NCBI RefSeq assembly: GCF_013456555.2
Contig: NZ_CP084882.1
Span: 372,001 to 436,000, forward strand
Direction of reading: 5' to 3'
DNA: 64,000 bases
Source of the DNA: Natrinema zhouii
GTDB taxonomy: Archaea; Halobacteriota; Halobacteria; Halobacteriales; Natrialbaceae
The notes under the pieces were generated by a model. It did no database searches, had not been told where the DNA came from, and saw only the letters and a program-made list of their open reading frames with translations. The position numbers and the translations under genes are program-made. The stretch's first letter is position 1. Every line of letters begins with the position of its first letter. Positions 19,219 to 28,158 of this stretch are shown piece by piece.

Positions 19219-20583
19219 ATGACCAATAGCTACGGTTCTGATTCCATGTCCCAGCTGTACGATCGAGCACTTGAGTCGCTCGTCGGCGGTGTCAACTCGC
19301 CCGTCAGAGCGGATCCACGACCAACGCCAGCATTCATCGACCACGGTGACGGTGCCCACGTCGTCGACACCGACGGGAATCGGTATCTCGACTACATCAT
19401 GGGGTACGGGCCGCTGCTCCTCGGTCACGACATGCCCGAACCCGTACGTAAAGCGGTCACCGAGACGATCACCGATGGACCGATGTATGGCGTTCCGACC
19501 GAGGTCGAGGTCGAACTCGCCGAGTTCGTCATCGATCACGTCGATAGTGTCGATCGGCTTCGGTTTGTTAATTCCGGCACAGAGGCGACTGCTGCGGTCG
19601 CCCGACTCGCTCGAGGGTACACTGGCCGCGACAAAATCGTCGTGATGCAGGGCGGCTACCACGGCGGCCACGAATCGTTCCTCGTCGACGGCGACGTAGA
19701 TGAACGGGAACCGAGTAGTGCTGGTGTTCCGCCCGCGTTCGCCAAGGAGACAGTTCCGGTCCCATTCAACGACGAGGACGCGATCCGCGATGTCTTCAAG
19801 CGCCACGGCTCGGAGATTGCAGCAGTCCTCACCGAGCCGGTTCTGGGGAATCACGGAATCGTGCTGCCGGTCGAGGGGTATCACGAAACGCTCCGTGATC
19901 TCTGTGACAACTACGGTTCGCTACTGATCTTTGACGAGGTCATCACTGGGTTCCGGGTTGGCGGCCTGCAGTGTGCGCAGGGCAAGTACGACATCGACCC
20001 GGATCTCACGACGTTCGCGAAGGTTATCGGCGGCGGATTCCCGGTCGGAGCAATCGGCGGCCGCGCCGAAATTATGCAGGCATTCACGCCGACGGGTGAC
20101 GTCTTCGAGTCCGGGACGTTCAACGGCCATCCGGTGACGATGGTCGCCGGTCTCGAAACCCTCCGGTTCGCGAAGGACCACGACATCTATATGCACGTCA
20201 ATGATCTCGGCGAACGACTTCGAGCCGGCCTCCAGGATATCGTTGAAGAGCACGCTCCGGAATACACCGTCGCGGGAACGGATTCGATGTTCAAGCTACT
20301 GTTCACGCGTGACGAACCTGAGACGATGGCCGATCACTGCTCGGCCGGCTGTACACAGCGGCCGGACTGTCCACGATTCGAGCTGTGCCCGAAAACTGGT
20401 GCGGATGTCGCAGCCGGCAAAACCGATCAGTGGAAACGGATCTTCTGGCCGGCGATGGTCGACCAAGACGTGTTGCTCACGCCGAATCAATTCGAGAGCC
20501 AGTTCGTAAGCTACGTGCACACCAAAGACGACATCGATCGGACGCTCGAGGCGTATCAGACTGTCCTCTCGAGGTCGAACTAA
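19219..20583 (+). CDS. hemL: glutamate-1-semialdehyde 2,1-aminomutase (HemL)
   Basis: About 454 aa; PLP-dependent class III aminotransferase fold. It interconverts glutamate-1-semialdehyde and 5-aminolevulinate, the first committed tetrapyrrole precursor. Visible: VGGVNSPVRA at the N-terminus, NSGTEATAAVARLARG cofactor loop, LLIFDEVITGFR, and the PLP lysine in TFAKVIGGGFPVGA. Near the C-terminus is a cysteine-rich insert (CSAGCTQRPDCPRFELCPKT). An internal Met at 19246 is an alternative start. hemD of the same pathway lies 20 kb away, not in operon. Followed at 92 bp by an MFS transporter. A related aminotransferase activity cannot be excluded. Confidence 0.88.
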   Translation: MTNSYGSDSMSQLYDRALESLVGGVNSPVRADPRPTPAFIDHGDGAHVVDTDGNRYLDYIMGYGPLLLGHDMPEPVRKAVTETITDGPMYGVPTEVEVELAEFVIDHVDSVDRLRFVNSGTEATAAVARLARGYTGRDKIVVMQGGYHGGHESFLVDGDVDEREPSSAGVPPAFAKETVPVPFNDEDAIRDVFKRHGSEIAAVLTEPVLGNHGIVLPVEGYHETLRDLCDNYGSLLIFDEVITGFRVGGLQCAQGKYDIDPDLTTFAKVIGGGFPVGAIGGRAEIMQAFTPTGDVFESGTFNGHPVTMVAGLETLRFAKDHDIYMHVNDLGERLRAGLQDIVEEHAPEYTVAGTDSMFKLLFTRDEPETMADHCSAGCTQRPDCPRFELCPKTGADVAAGKTDQWKRIFWPAMVDQDVLLTPNQFESQFVSYVHTKDDIDRTLEAYQTVLSRSN

Positions 20584-20675
20584 CCGCTCCCTCCTGGTGT
20601 TCCCCTCAGCGCCCACAGTCGTCCACAGCACTATTCGGTGCCATTTCAACACACGAGTTTCAAGAGACACAATCT

Positions 20676-21896
20676 ATGAGATCACGCCTCTCTAGCCCGC
20701 TTACTGACATCCAGCAATCACAGACAGTCCTCATCATCTTTGCGAGTACGCTCGTGAGTGTGATGGGCGTCTCCCTCATTAGCCCAGCGCTGCCGACGAT
20801 ACAGGCGGCATGGAACATCTCAGCGAGCCAAGCGAGTCTTCTCATCTCGGCATTTACCTTGCCTGGCATCGTTCTCACGCCGTTCATCGGACTCATAGCC
20901 GACCGCGTTGGTCACAAGCGTGTGCTCGTCCCCTCGCTATTCTTGTTTGGCGTGAGTGGCATTGCAGTCGTGTTCGTCGACGGATTCACGACATTTCTCG
21001 GTCTCCGCGTCGTGCAGGGAACTGCCGGCAGTGCCATTATGAGTCTCACCGTGACGTTGCTCGGTGACCTGTTCTCGGGGGAACAGCAGAGTCGTCTCAT
21101 TGGACTGAACGCGGCAATCCTCGCCATCGGCGCGGCTGGCTACCCCTTACTGGGCGGTGGCCTTGCACTGCTCTCGTGGGCCGCGCCGTTCGTCTGTTTC
21201 GCACTCGGTATTGTTGTTGCCGTTGCCGGCTCTGCGATTCTCCCTGACCCCGAGAGTAGCATGGACTCGTCCGGACTCTCGTACGTCGTTAACGCGGTGC
21301 GAGCGGTACCAACTCGGTCGGCTCTCGGGTTATACGTCGCTATTTTCGGCATTTTCTTTATTCTCTATGGCGCACAGCTCACGGTCATCCCGTTCATTCT
21401 CGACGAATCCTACGGCCTTTCCTCCGGAGCGATTGGACTGTTGCTCGGACTTCCGGCGGTAACGATGGGGGTGACGTCCTCACAGTCATCCCGTCTCATG
21501 CGCCATCTCTCACCCCCACGACTCATCACACTCGGTTTTGTGACCTACGGTATCGGCATGACGCTCGCTGCACTCGCCCACTCGATCATCGTCCTCGCCT
21601 GCGCACTGTTCCTGTTCGGTATCGGACAGGGATTTGCGGAGCCGATCACCGATACGGCGCTGAATACACTCTCGCCCGATGCGTTCCGCGGCGGAATCAT
21701 GAGTATTCGAACGAGCGTGCTTCAGTTCGGAACCACCCTCGGCCCGCCAGTGTTCGTTGCTGGCGCCTCGATCGTCGGCTACGCTGACACACTCCTCATT
21801 GCCGGTATCGCCGCCCTCGTCTTCGGTGTCACTGGTTACGGCCTCCTCATAATCTCAAAGCATAGTAATTCAAACTTGGACATTACATATGGGTGA
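20676..21896 (+). CDS. MFS transporter (paralogue of 40073 gene)
   Basis: A 406-aa protein with twelve hydrophobic segments. The drug:H+ antiporter-type signature follows helix 2: LTPFIGLIADRVGHKRVLVP. Motifs such as VMGVSLISPALPTIQAAWNI and GFAEPITDTALN are shared almost word for word with the second MFS gene at 40073-41239. Start placed at 20676, since upstream in-frame codons read as non-protein. Same strand as hemL with a 92-bp gap; cotranscription possible. Substrate unknown. Confidence 0.88.
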   Translation: MRSRLSSPLTDIQQSQTVLIIFASTLVSVMGVSLISPALPTIQAAWNISASQASLLISAFTLPGIVLTPFIGLIADRVGHKRVLVPSLFLFGVSGIAVVFVDGFTTFLGLRVVQGTAGSAIMSLTVTLLGDLFSGEQQSRLIGLNAAILAIGAAGYPLLGGGLALLSWAAPFVCFALGIVVAVAGSAILPDPESSMDSSGLSYVVNAVRAVPTRSALGLYVAIFGIFFILYGAQLTVIPFILDESYGLSSGAIGLLLGLPAVTMGVTSSQSSRLMRHLSPPRLITLGFVTYGIGMTLAALAHSIIVLACALFLFGIGQGFAEPITDTALNTLSPDAFRGGIMSIRTSVLQFGTTLGPPVFVAGASIVGYADTLLIAGIAALVFGVTGYGLLIISKHSNSNLDITYG

Positions 21897-22115
21897 ACGG
21901 TCTGTTCTATGAGCTCGTCCATATCCCTATCACGGTTCACCCGAAAGAACTCTCTGCCAGTCACGACAATGCCCTCCCTCTGTCCTCGTGAGTCTATATC
22001 GGCAGATAGCCTTTTGTTTGTGTCCGATAGTACGGACGAGCAGTCAAGGTCTCTGCGTCCGCGGCACAGTCGTCCGTGCAAGTCCACAGGCCAGTACGTT
22101 GTTGTCGATTACAGA

Positions 22116-22388
22116 TTAGATATCGGTCTCCTCGTTCGGTTGAGGGTCAGGATCCGCGTTCGGCCCGATTACCCGTGCCGTCGAATACAGCTGCTCGCCT
22201 ATCTCGGCCTAGTGGTTGAGCTTGTTCGTCCAGATCTCTCCGAGTGCATCGATGGTAGCGAGTTCCTTGGCCAACTCGCGATCGTCGGGCATTCGATAGC
22301 GCACGTTCGTTGCTCGGGCCACCGACCAGTCGGGATTCGATCGGCTGACGGGTGACATCGACTGGCCGGGAGCGACCGTTCTACTCAT
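22116..22388 (-). pseudogene. 90-codon gene with an in-frame TAG
   Basis: From ATG at 22388: NPDWSVARATNVRYRMPDDR, ELAKELATIDALGEIWTNKL, NH-TAG, then AEIGEQLYSTARVIGPNADP and an acidic end before TAA. Both sides of the TAG stay in frame and read as one soluble protein, so this is probably a single nonsense mutation. Family not recognised. 21897-22115 and 22389-22697 hold nothing else convincing. Confidence 0.45.
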
Positions 22389-22697
22389 GAAGATTTGGTC
22401 CTCTGCGACGGTGACGTGCCCACTGGCCGTAATCTAAACCGACCGAACAGATGATAGAGGAGATGCTGGGCCGAACCGGACGGGTTGTCCGGTCTGAACG
22501 GTAGCACCCACTGAGAGCGGGCCAGATAGTTCGGTGCGATTATAAACGAGAGAACCTAACATACGAGATGTCGAAGCTGACCTAACGAATAGGAGCCCAT
22601 ACGAGAGCTTCGAGTCGAAAAACGTCATCGCTGTGGACAGCACTAGCTGCTGTCTTGGCTGTGGCGGACCGATGCGAAATCGTCGAATGTCGCTAGA

Positions 22698-24005
22698 ATG
22701 ACCATGGCACCCAACTCCGATAGAGACCGCGACAAGACAGAGGATTCGACAGTACAATCTACGAAACCGGAATCGGCGCTCGAAACGGCACGCCGGCAGC
22801 TTCACCATGCCGCAGACCATCTCAGTATTGACCAGCATGTCGTCGAACGGCTCAAATACCCGAAAAAAGTCCACGAGGTTACCGTCCCTGTTGAACGTGA
22901 TGACGGCACAGTTGAGGTTTTCACGGGATACCGAGCCCAACATGATAGCGTCAGAGGCCCGTATAAGGGAGGGCTCCGGTACCACCCCGAGGTGACCAGA
23001 AATGAATGCGTCGGACTCGGCATGTGGATGACCTGGAAGTGTGCTGTCATGGACCTCCCGTTCGGCGGTGCCAAGGGTGGCGTCGCTGTCAATCCGAAAG
23101 AGCTGAGTTCGGCGGAAAAAGAGCGGCTCACCCGTCGGTTTGCACAAGAGATTCGCAACGTCATCGGCCCCAATAAGGATATTCCCGCCCCAGACATGGG
23201 GACGGATCTACAGACGATGGCGTGGCTGATGGACGCGTACTCGATGCAAGAAGGCGAGTCGACACCGGGCGTCGTCACCGGAAAGCCGCCGGCCGTCGGC
23301 GGCAGTAAAGGCCGTGAAGAAGCTCCCGGACGGAGCGTGGCGATCATCACACAGCTCGTCTGCGAGCACTACGACCGGAAACTCGAGGAGACGACGGTAG
23401 CAGTACAGGGATATGGAAGTGTCGGCGCAAATGCTGCCCGACTGCTTGACGAATGGGGAGCAACGGTCGTCGGGATCAGCGACGTCAACGGAGCGATGTA
23501 CGACCCAGAGGGGATTGATACGGCTTCGGTCCCTTCGCACGACGAGGAGCCGGAAGCCGTCACCGACTACGCGGATACCCTGATCTCGAACGAAGAGCTA
23601 CTCACGCTCGACGTCGACGTGCTCATTCCTGCAGCTCTGGGGAACGTTATTACGGAAGAGAACGCGGGGGAGATTACTGCGAATCTCGTCATCGAAGGAG
23701 CAAACGGCCCAACGACATCGGCAGCAGATTCGATGCTCGCCGAACGAGATACTGCAGTGATTCCCGACATTCTCGCCAATGCTGGCGGAGTTACGGTGAG
23801 CTACTTCGAGTGGCTCCAAGATATCAATCGTCGAGCCTGGTCGCTCGAACGAGTGAATGACGAACTCGAAACAGAGATGCAGGCCGCATGGCGTGACGTT
23901 CAAGCAGAGTTCGAGAGACGTGATGTCTCCTGGCGTGATGCAGCCTACATCGTCGCGCTTTCTCGAATCGCCGAAGCCCACGAGGCTCGGGGGTTGTGGC
24001 CGTAA
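22698..24005 (+). CDS. gdhB: Glu/Leu/Phe/Val dehydrogenase (glutamate dehydrogenase)
   Basis: A 435-aa enzyme. Catalyses the reversible NAD(P)-dependent oxidative deamination of glutamate to 2-oxoglutarate and ammonia in the cytosol. Seen: the substrate-binding KGGLRYHPEV and catalytic-lysine segment PFGGAKGGVAVNPKELS, PAPDMGTDLQTMAWLMDAY, and the Rossmann GYGSVGANAARLL. Length is usual for the family. An internal start at 22704 is equally possible. The membrane-protein gene starts 3 bp after its stop, so the two are likely one transcript. Paralogues differ in cofactor and direction, and that cannot be told here. Confidence 0.95.
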   Translation: MTMAPNSDRDRDKTEDSTVQSTKPESALETARRQLHHAADHLSIDQHVVERLKYPKKVHEVTVPVERDDGTVEVFTGYRAQHDSVRGPYKGGLRYHPEVTRNECVGLGMWMTWKCAVMDLPFGGAKGGVAVNPKELSSAEKERLTRRFAQEIRNVIGPNKDIPAPDMGTDLQTMAWLMDAYSMQEGESTPGVVTGKPPAVGGSKGREEAPGRSVAIITQLVCEHYDRKLEETTVAVQGYGSVGANAARLLDEWGATVVGISDVNGAMYDPEGIDTASVPSHDEEPEAVTDYADTLISNEELLTLDVDVLIPAALGNVITEENAGEITANLVIEGANGPTTSAADSMLAERDTAVIPDILANAGGVTVSYFEWLQDINRRAWSLERVNDELETEMQAAWRDVQAEFERRDVSWRDAAYIVALSRIAEAHEARGLWP

Positions 24006-24008
24006 CAG

Positions 24009-24422
24009 ATGAGTCATTCTCCACTCAAGCGAACGCGGCAGCCATCCACTCCGCTTGAGCGAGGATTATTTCGGATATTCCGACTGTCATCGCTCGGTAC
24101 CACCGCTGTAGTTGTTTGGTTATTCGGGTATCTATTTATCGGATTTGCACTCAACGTGGTTGGCATTTACGATCCTGAATTCGCGGTGATGGGCTTTACC
24201 GATCCCTTCTTTCTTGTGTCGAGCTTCCTAGCGGGAGCTTTTATGTGTACGATGTCCGGGACACTCACGCTACTCACACTCCTTCTTGATACGAAGAATG
24301 CAAACGCGGAATTTGTTATACTGATGAGTTTGATCGCCTTTGGTTTTGGTGCAGCCACGATGCGAGTTACATCCAGTCCTGTGCAAGCGTGGCTCATTGG
24401 CGTGTGGAGCGCTATAGTGTGA
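24009..24422 (+). CDS. hypothetical membrane protein downstream of gdh
   Basis: A 137-aa protein with a basic N-terminus and four hydrophobic helices (about residues 32-52, 68-92, 100-118 and 121-136). It starts three bases after the gdh stop codon, an operon arrangement. No motif or family recognised. A hairpin with a T-rich loop follows at 24473. Confidence 0.7.
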   Translation: MSHSPLKRTRQPSTPLERGLFRIFRLSSLGTTAVVVWLFGYLFIGFALNVVGIYDPEFAVMGFTDPFFLVSSFLAGAFMCTMSGTLTLLTLLLDTKNANAEFVILMSLIAFGFGAATMRVTSSPVQAWLIGVWSAIV

Positions 24423-24472
24423 ACCGGCTTGAGGACAAGTGGTTCGAGAGTGATCTGCTCTTTCGGCATTGC

Positions 24473-24494
24473 GAGACGGCTTTTTTACCGTCTC
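24473..24494 (+). terminator. putative terminator hairpin
   Basis: GAGACGG (24473-24479) and CCGTCTC (24488-24494) form a 7-bp stem around a T6-containing loop, about 50 bp after the gdh operon. Confidence 0.35.
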
Positions 24495-24543
24495 AGACGA
24501 CCCCAAGGCACGCGGCCTACTCGGCCTGTAGATCTAGATAATC

Positions 24544-24770
24544 CTATTCAAAGTGATCGACGGATTTCTCGTACTGCTCAGTCGCGTGGTCCCAGTCGAT
24601 GACTTTGAAGAAAGCATCGACGAAGCTCCCTCGATCCGGCCCGTAGTAGGAATGCTCCCAGACGTCAAGTGCGAGGATAGGATGGGCACCCCAGAGCGCA
24701 CCTTGGTCGTGTTTGTCGACGGCGAGGTTGCGCAGTTGCTTGGCGATCCAAATCTGTAACCGGGATGGAT
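24544..24770 (-). pseudogene. sod: 3' fragment of Fe/Mn superoxide dismutase
   Basis: The minus strand encodes the C-terminal third of a haloarchaeal superoxide dismutase: KQLRNLAVDKHDQGALWGAH, PILALDVWEHSYYGPDRGSF, VDAFFKVIDWDHATEQY. The DVWEHSYY metal-ligand segment is present but lacks the usual extra tyrosines after it. The N-terminal two-thirds are gone; upstream in-frame codons do not resemble sod. Not functional. Confidence 0.85.
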
Positions 24771-24882
24771 GATATGGAAATCCTCCGCGGGTGACGCATC
24801 GTGACTCGGTTACGGTCAGTACAGGCGATGTAGTCGTCGGAGGGACAGCGAATATATTTCTGGGGATGTACATACATCCTGC

Positions 24883-25116
24883 ATGGAGAATTCGTGGACG
24901 CCGATCAGCTCCGGTGAGGAAGACGCACTCAACCACCTCGAGCAGTACCGCGACGCGGCTGGGGATGACCAGAGCATCACCCAAGAGGATGCTGTCACCT
25001 ATCTTATGGAGCAGGATGTCGAACAGACTGATGCACGGGCCCACATCAAACAACTACTTTTGAAGGGCTATCTCTACGAAGTCGATGGCGAACTGAGGAT
25101 TCCGCCGCGACCCTGA
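24883..25116 (+). CDS. small winged-helix-like hypothetical protein
   Basis: A 77-aa acidic protein. Its helix pattern (GEEDALNHLEQYRDAAGDDQ, SITQEDAVTYLMEQDVEQTD, ARAHIKQLLLKGYLYEVDGE) ends in a short hairpin, consistent with a winged-helix fold that tests two-gene spacing or binds DNA, by inference. Monocistronic between the sod remnant and an IS1595 remnant. Confidence 0.65.
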   Translation: MENSWTPISSGEEDALNHLEQYRDAAGDDQSITQEDAVTYLMEQDVEQTDARAHIKQLLLKGYLYEVDGELRIPPRP

Positions 25117-25334
25117 CGAGAGAGAATCCCGTCACTTCTTGCCCCTAGTTATAGCCAGACCACCGCAACTACGACCGTAATGATATGAAGTGCAATCCAC
25201 GACTTGTGACCCTGGGATGCCGTCCGGCACGACCACACAGCCGACGAAACTAATCGTGGCGAGTTGCTCGCTGTTCCGGTTCTAGACCTCCACTTCGTCG
25301 TAGTAGTGCGCCGACCGGCGGGAAGCGTCCGAAG

Positions 25335-25925
25335 TGTCGTTTGGCACTTGTTGCATATGATTCAAATTCCGCGGGGAAGTGCTGCCGACAGATCGTCGAA
25401 CTCTACGTGAAAGCCGGACTCAAAGACTGCGAGAGAGACTGCTGGTCGCGCTCAAGTGGGCTGTTGACGCGTAGACGTGGAACGTACGCTGAGGACAAAC
25501 ACCCCATATTTATTCTCGCGGATCGCGGCGGCGGCGGTGAGCGGTCCGTGATCCCGACGAAAGCCGTCGACGTATCGACGATTCGACTCCTGCAGGCGGT
25601 CGGCCAGCAAGATTTATTGACCGTCTATACCGACGGCTTTCGGGCGTACGAACCGCTAGACGAGAACGACGCATTCAACCATGAATATGTCAGTCACGGC
25701 GACGGTAAGTACGTTGATAGAGACATCCACATGAATACCTGTGAGACCCGCGCATCGCTGACGCAACGGTGGCTCTCACCACATCGTATCGACTCCAAAA
25801 AACTCACAACGTATCTACGAGCGTTCTATCTCCGCTGTGAGGTTTTCCGAAACTAGGAGAAGAAGCGCTCAACCCCATCCTCGAAACTCTCCCTAACCCA
25901 CCAACAATCTATACCACAGGAGCAA
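25335..25925 (+). pseudogene. IS1595-type transposase fragment
   Basis: Contains ELYVKAGLKDCERDCWSRSS, GLLTRRRGTYAEDKHPIFIL, STIRLLQAVGQQ-LLTVYTDGF, RAYEPLDENDAFNHEYVSHG, NTCETRASL and WLSPHRIDSKKLTTYLRAF: the DDE core of IS1595-family transposases. The N-terminal zinc domain is missing, several conserved residues are altered (for example ADRGGGGERSV) and the C-terminus ends in stops. Remaining intergenic sequence to 26173 holds nothing else recognised. Confidence 0.75.
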
Positions 25926-26173
25926 TCCTACTATCTCCCCTAAACACTGTGAGATTCTTAATCAAACATCGGAAGTTCCGCCCCATCAATACGCGTACAA
26001 CACGCGGATTGATGGAACTTACGACCGAAAACGGTAGATTGTAAAACCGTCATTTTGATAATCAAGAGCACGTTCGGCGACGCAGTGCTTGTACGAGCTC
26101 AATATGATGAGCTTCGTGGACTTGTCCTGATGTGTGGATTCACAACATAAAAAATGGCTGTGAACCAGTGGAA

Positions 26174-26434
26174 TCAAGGTACGTTTTGCGATTCATCGCG
26201 GTTCAATACTTCATATGCGCCAACAGTAGGCTTGTAAGCACCCACCGATCCAACCACACCTTCGACAAGTTGTAACTTCTTGAGTTCCTGCATCTGCGAG
26301 TGCACGCTATCAGATTCGAACCCGGTGCTCTCAGCGATGAGTTCACCCTTTATATATCCTTCATCCTGTTCGTACAATTGTATCAGTGCAGTTAGGATTT
26401 TCTTTTGAGCCATGGAAAGCTCTAACCACGCCAT
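26174..26434 (-). CDS. winged-helix regulator, short form (paralogue 3)
   Basis: An 86-aa protein made of the winged-helix half only: ELSMAQKKILTALIQLYEQD, IKGELIAESTGFESDSVHSQ, MQELKKLQLVEGVVGSVGAY-KPT. It matches the first 75 residues of the proteins at 9060 and 32900 but ends before the beta domain. The divergence from the RNPGTIRNQMQS recognition helix suggests a different operator. Start taken at MAWLEL to match the paralogues. It is divergent from the gene interrupted by the IS at 26518, with 30 bp between starts. Confidence 0.65.
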   Translation of the reverse strand: MAWLELSMAQKKILTALIQLYEQDEGYIKGELIAESTGFESDSVHSQMQELKKLQLVEGVVGSVGAYKPTVGAYEVLNRDESQNVP

Positions 26435-26632
26435 ACGCAGATGTTGGCGATCGGCGCTCTTAAAATGTCGGTTCAATCAGAAAAAATTCACGATGACATC
26501 TGCGACATAGTCAAACCCGCTATAAACAGTAGTTGCTAATTCAACGCGGACAGCCGAACGAAACTGGTCGATCAACCGATTTGGATTGCAGCGCTCCGAC
26601 GATCTATGTGACACAGCGAGGAACGTAGCGAA

Positions 26633-26659
26633 GAAACGCCGCCGACAGCGGCGTTTCTG
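26633..26659 (-). terminator. 11-bp perfect hairpin downstream of IS transposase
   Basis: AGAAACGCCGC (26633-26643) pairs perfectly with GCGGCGTTTCT (26649-26659) around the loop CGACA. It lies about 60 bp past the transposase stop, inside the IS. Confidence 0.5.
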
Positions 26660-26717
26660 AGCGTTGCCACTCGGTTACGGCGTTCTGACCGATTATCTCG
26701 GTCGGACTGATCTTCCC

Positions 26718-27830
26718 CTATCCGTAATCGGTCACACTAACGAATTCCCTGAAGACACGTGTCGAGATTGGCGGTTTCTCCGGTACAGCACCAGCTGAGA
26801 CAAGTACATTTGCGAGGATCCACAGATCGTACATCGAAACCGCGAACAGGAAGTAGAACAGCCGTACCCAGAACGTCGGCGACGATGTTCTCGGGAGAAA
26901 GTCACCGATCTGGCGGTAGGAGGTTTCAATTCCCCAGCGGCGGCGGAACGCCGCCGCGTACGCTCTCGCCGCTTCAGGCTCAAGGTCGAAATTCGTAATG
27001 AACCAGACGTGCTCGTCCTCCGTTGACCGATGTGGCACAGCAAACACAGTCACTGCAACTGAGGCGGTCGGTTCACGTTTTCGCTGCATGAGATACTCGT
27101 CAACGACCGTCTCAGCGCCGGCGCTGAGACGGGCCTTCATCCCCTTACTCGGGCGTGCACGGACGATATAGTCGACGTCGAGCTGTTCGAGTTCCGCAAC
27201 GACGTGAACCTGGTAGAAGCCTCTGTCGAGGTAGACGTGTCTGATCGAGACGTACTCTTGTGCCGTTTCGAGCAGCAAGTGAACGGCTTCGCGCTTGGCG
27301 TGAAAGCCGTTCGCCTCCAATGTCAGTACATCGAGTGTAAACCGCGTTCCTGGTGCAACGATACAGATCGTCGCAAAACAGTACGTTCGAGTTGTTCCCT
27401 GATCGGGATAGGTGATTAGAACGTGGTCAGTGTCTACATCACCGTAAAACCGCCATTGATGGTTGTCTATCGCAACATCGACACAGTTGGGCAAGAGTCG
27501 TTGTTTCCGGAGAATCTCGAAGAGATCATCGCGGACGCCATCGAACTGGTCGTCGATGGCGTCCGCCTCCAGGTTCCGGAGATGGTAGAGAAGTGGTTTT
27601 GCGAGTCCATTGCGAGCCGTCGACGTGACGTCGACGGGCTCGCCGTTGTTGAGTTGGCACGTTTTCCCAGCTGTATTGGCGAACTCTTGTTCGAAGGTGA
27701 CACGAGAGAGGAGTTTCTCGAAGCTCTCTCTTGTGTAGCTCCCACACGGTTTGATGCCAAAGTCGAGCGCCGGATAAACGACGGTTGAGGCGGCGCGACA
27801 GACCTGTTTTGCTTCATCAATCTCGACCAT
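26718..27830 (-). CDS. DDE transposase, IS4-superfamily type
   Basis: A 370-aa transposase. The three acidic catalytic positions are visible: Asp in CVDVAIDNHQWRFYGDV, Asp in RHVYLDRGFYQVHVVAELEQ, Glu in RRRWGIETSYRQIGDFLPRT. The C-terminus has the typical VRLFYFLFAVSMYDLW segment. The reading frame is open, making this the best candidate for an active transposase in the window. It differs from ISH3 text (compare the fragment at 55934), so I leave the group unresolved. Confidence 0.85.
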   Translation of the reverse strand: MVEIDEAKQVCRAASTVVYPALDFGIKPCGSYTRESFEKLLSRVTFEQEFANTAGKTCQLNNGEPVDVTSTARNGLAKPLLYHLRNLEADAIDDQFDGVRDDLFEILRKQRLLPNCVDVAIDNHQWRFYGDVDTDHVLITYPDQGTTRTYCFATICIVAPGTRFTLDVLTLEANGFHAKREAVHLLLETAQEYVSIRHVYLDRGFYQVHVVAELEQLDVDYIVRARPSKGMKARLSAGAETVVDEYLMQRKREPTASVAVTVFAVPHRSTEDEHVWFITNFDLEPEAARAYAAAFRRRWGIETSYRQIGDFLPRTSSPTFWVRLFYFLFAVSMYDLWILANVLVSAGAVPEKPPISTRVFREFVSVTDYG

Positions 27831-28158
27831 AGCGACCCTACCAGCAACGGCGCAAATTAGATTTGGCGTCTACTGTAAATAGCGAGGGATAGTGGATCTA
27901 CGAAAGATTCGACTGATGATCCAGCGGTGCCGAGCCAAGACATTTCGAAGAGACTCGCCAAATTCGAGCACCTACTAACTCAATGGGAAAATCTGCTACG
28001 CTCTTGCGAAGGAATTGTTGAATGCGTGGGCGACGGCTGAATGTCGAAGAGAGTGGGCACCGCGCGGCGCCCAACATGTTCCCTGTGCTCAGATATTTCT
28101 GTGGGATTTCGGTCGGTTTTTTACACCTGATTTATGGCTGGTCTCAGGAAGGGCTTCT

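Larger units (their letters stand above)
26518..27884 (-). mobile_element. complete insertion sequence, IS4-superfamily type
   Basis: A 1367-bp unit. The left end CGCTATAAACAGTAG (26518-26532) and right end CTACTGTAAATAGCG (27870-27884) are inverted repeats with 13 of 15 positions matching. It contains one apparently intact transposase gene and a terminator-like hairpin. No clear target duplication is visible, so the exact termini are uncertain by a few bases. Confidence 0.75.
26465..28040 (+). pseudogene. small gene split by an insertion sequence
   Basis: Plus-strand ATG at 26465 opens MSVQSEKIHDDICDIVKP and runs into the left end of the IS at 26518. Directly after the right end (27885) an open frame continues RDSGSTKDSTDDPAVPSQDI, SKRLAKFEHLLTQWENLLRS, CEGIVECVGDG-stop at 28040. 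The two parts together form a soluble acidic protein of about 68 aa or more. The split is inferred from position and composition. Function unknown; it was probably regulated by the divergent winged-helix gene. Confidence 0.5.

Noticed and set aside
22434..23147. 237-codon minus-strand open frame
   Set aside because: Antisense of the gdh start and promoter region; no motif.
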